From contig OX031063.1 in the NCBI GenBank assembly GCA_943736015.1, forward strand, positions 40,874,672 through 40,938,671: a DNA stretch of 64,000 bases, read 5' to 3'. A model generated the notes under the pieces. It saw nothing but the letters and a program-made list of their open reading frames with translations. It ran no database searches and had not been told where the DNA came from. Every line of letters begins with the position of its first letter. Positions within the stretch are counted from its first letter, which is position 1. Shown in pieces: positions 61,216 through 64,000 of this stretch. The stretch is from Tridacna crocea (Eukaryota > Mollusca > Bivalvia > Cardiida > Cardiidae). The translations under genes and the position numbers were made by a program.

Positions 61216-62735
61216 CAAAAGCAAGCAGCAAGTTGTGAAAATAGTACCCTGTAATTAATGGCTTCAGAATTCTAAAAAAACGAGTCAATTTTTAAAGAGA
61301 AGTGTTGTCGTGATAGTATGTTCTTATTTATTTTTATTGTGCCTTAAAGACTCTACCTTCTGACAGCAAACATGAGCCGGTTATGCGTATAGTTGTATGA
61401 CAAATAGAGGTCTTTTTAGCTCACATGAGTAGAAATTAAGACCCATTTTGGGCTTTTCTTAAGTAGCCGCACTGCCAAATCAAATTCAATTTATTGTATA
61501 TAACTTTACTTCTCGTGCTTTAAGTCTTTGTCTTAGTAGCTTTTTTTAAACAGGTAACCTTATGCAAATAGTATGAAGTTTCTTAAAACTGGAAACGGGT
61601 GAATGTATTACTGATGAATGACTACAGAATTCGACGACTACCACTACTACTACCACTTCTTGTTCTTAATTAGTCTACACTAGTAAAGGTAATGTCTGTT
61701 CACATGACACACTTGGAATATGAAGAACGGAAAAATATGCTGAATTGTTTTGTATGACGTCCAAAGGTTGTGAAAAAGAACATTTACTTACTCTTATTTA
61801 GTCTGGAAGTGATAAGTAATTATTCAAATTGTTTTTTTTTTCTCAATTTCTTCTTTCGACGTGGATGAATGACCTTTTTTTAGTTCAATCAGCCGTGCAT
61901 CGTGTCTTATTGCATCATGTGGTTTTTCAGTACCTATAAAACATTGACATAACGTTACTACTTACATAGTTGAACTCCTTTCTGTGTTCTATTATGAATA
62001 CACAGATAATTTTATTTCTACATTAAATAAATGACAACATTAATGCATTATACATGAGATAAAATGGACATGATAATGAAACTGTGTCAAACTATATTTA
62101 AATCTACAAGATTTTTCAATATTCAACAAATATTTAATTATTCAATTAAGAACACATTATTCAATATGTTCTTTAGTGTGATTTTCAGTCAAATACTAAA
62201 TTTTAACTTAGTCTAAATTAGATGAATTTCCTCAACATTAGGTGAAATTCTTCAAACATTCCCAGTGAATGCTGATGTCACATTTAGAAAATTCCATTTG
62301 AGATTTTCTCTCAACAGTTCACATCTAACTTTAGTCGATGGTGTTTAATAGCGATGCATTCTTTCGAACCTGATGTTGTCAAGTAGTGCCCTTTGCAGAC
62401 CCCTTGGTCTGCCAGTGCTTCTAAATTCGCCTTTGACTGAAGGCAAATTACATCATTCGTAGAGCTCGTTTGTTTCTATGCAAGTCAGGGGAAGCGACTA
62501 TATACAGTGAGTTAAGGCGCTGTATTTGTTGCCAAACCTTTCTCAACTTGTCAGTTTCATTGATGCTTGCACTGTAACTGTGGTGGGCGCGCTTGACTAA
62601 TATTTCCAGTCTGTCTCATCCATATCCAGTCTGTCTCATCTGATAGCGTTGGCTTTAGTGTTTCTTGGAACACTCAGCAATACTGTAGTAAAGTTTGCTG
62701 GAACCAAGTCATAACCAGATGTCAACGAAATTGCC
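61216..62735. other. No gene recognised
   Basis: AT-rich. A 20 bp direct repeat lies at about 62605-62643 (atccagtctgtctcatc twice). No repeat shared with the rest of the window was seen. Confidence 0.55.
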
Positions 62736-63026
62736 ATGGATACTAGAATCTCTTGTAATATTGTCACAAAGAAATTGCTTGAATTTGTGAACTACCATTT
62801 CAATCACATAAACATCGAAGAACAAATCGAAAAACCCATCTACATTTTGGGGTGGCTGTATTCTATACCTGGATCGTGTGAGATGAACCTTCCAACATAT
62901 TTCTGTTGTATGTCAATGTCATTGAAAAACTTCGAAAAGGACTATCTTCAGTTCATATTCTTCCATGCCTTGACTGTCTTCATTAGCTGTTTTCTTTGGC
63001 CTAGAATGATAAAGTTGCCGATATAA
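62736..63026 (+). other. Unrecognised ORF, 96 codons
   Basis: Starts MDTRISCNIVTKKLLEFVNY and ends with a hydrophobic stretch (FIFFHALTVFISCFLW). The composition is somewhat more protein-like than nearby frames. No family is recognised, no splice or poly(A) support; could be a transposon relic. Confidence 0.2.
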
Positions 63027-63639
63027 CTTTAGAATTTGCAACACTAACCATTTATTGTAATATAATTCAGTTTATCAACTGGATAATTGCCCTATTACAT
63101 TTATGTCTGCTCTTGTAAACTCACACTTTTCTGCTAGCATTGAAATCACTTCATTCAGTTCGAATTTCCTTTGGTAAAAATAAAATACTAAAGTAACTGC
63201 AAGTGAAAGTAGACGTACCCTTTCGCTTCTATTGTCTACTTTTGTAGACATATCTTTACAAAGCCATTACTAAATGTAAATCTAATTTTGAAACATGTTT
63301 TATCAACAAGCATGATGTTAAGAGGTTCAATTATAAAAATATTCTATCAAAGAAAACAGTTTTATTGAGTAAACAAGAAAAAAATGCCTCACCTTTCTCT
63401 AATTGGCATCTTCCATTGCTTGGACACAAAAACCGTCAATCTCCAAGTGTAAAATCTAGTTTGTCATACACTTATCTCCATTTTCTCAAATGTACTGGCT
63501 AATGAGGACTTATCAGGTTTATCATGAGACTGGACATCAAATTTCATGAAAACACACAAACACTTATCACTACGTGGTGGGAGATAGAGAATGCCTGCAA
63601 GATATTGAAATTTGAGAAACTGCTAGGCACAACAACAAT
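63027..63639. other. No gene recognised
   Basis: AT-rich spacer leading to the inverted satellite. Confidence 0.5.
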
Positions 63640-64000
63640 GAAGATTGGGATAATTAGTGCATTCATTTCGATATTCAAATATACATTTGATTTCATACAC
63701 CAACCTTATGCACCTATGTACATAAAAAATCACGCGAATCTGCTGCTGTTGACATGAAATTCATTTCGATATTCAAATCAACATTCGATTTCATACAGCA
63801 TTAATATACCAATTCATGAAAAGAAAATGCGAATTTGCTGCAAGTTTAAAATTCATTTCAATATAAAAATCGACATTCGATTTTAAACACCATTCTTATG
63901 CCCATCCATGAAAAAACGGGAATCTGTAGCTAGTATGAAATTCATTTCGATATTCAAATCTATATTCGATCCCATAGACATCCACAAGCCCGTAAATAAA
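63640..64000 (-). repeat. Satellite S89, inverted array, runs off the window
   Basis: Four units in reverse: gaaattcatttcgatattca recurs at about 63755, 63848 and 63937, with gaatctgctgctgttgacat and catccacaagcccgta at the end. The first units are diverged; the last is close to the consensus, so the array improves toward the window edge. Confidence 0.9.

Overview
This is eukaryotic nuclear DNA from an invertebrate. It is AT-rich and has no operons. It holds one short mitochondrial-import gene, one intron-rich gene, and otherwise mostly short non-autonomous mobile elements, palindromes and one large satellite array. The repeat style (many TTAA-flanked palindromic MITEs, foldback elements, tRNA-derived SINEs, a G+C-rich hairpin family near 0.7 and 31.5 kb, and a 'gagggccaagatggccct' repeat near 7.8 kb) suggests a mollusc, probably a bivalve. 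That placement is inference.

Layout. 0-24.7 kb: gene-poor and densely packed with one piggyBac-like MITE family. A typical copy is about 230 bp, has TTAA-CCCTTT ends and carries a 60-70 bp hairpin at its centre. The same stretch holds SINEs, dispersed duplicate segments and two relics of a CENP-B/Tigger-type DNA-binding domain. 24.94-25.25 kb (minus): a Tim8-like small Tim chaperone gene of 102 aa, the clearest complete gene. 28.5-46.7 kb (plus): a multi-exon gene whose protein resembles cyclic nucleotide-binding domain-containing protein 2 (CNBD2). Eleven exons join with consistent splice phase to give 556 codons. They cover a basic N-terminus, a complete first cyclic-nucleotide-binding fold and the beginning of a second. 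The 3' exons were not found. Its introns hold MITEs, foldback elements, three TIR elements and very long palindromes, several of them within 10-30 bp of splice sites.

48.6-57.3 kb: a tandem satellite with a unit of about 89 bp, made of a 51 bp conserved block plus two alternative spacers. It shows higher-order repeats of about 356 and 442 bp. The left edge is sharp and the right edge decays over about 2.5 kb. The same satellite starts again in the opposite orientation at about 63.64 kb and runs off the window. The 6-7 kb between the arrays holds two tRNA-headed SINEs, palindromic words, a roughly 510 bp TIR element and a large stretch with no recognisable gene.

The two genes do not form a pathway. 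Tim8 acts in the mitochondrial intermembrane space. The CNBD2-like protein is inferred to act in cyclic-nucleotide signalling, and its relatives are linked to sperm and cilia. The most unusual content is the palindrome biology: many unrelated-looking families that are almost entirely inverted repeats, compensatory arm changes between MITE subfamilies, broken copies that end at the hairpin apex, and a MITE nested in another MITE at a TTAA site.
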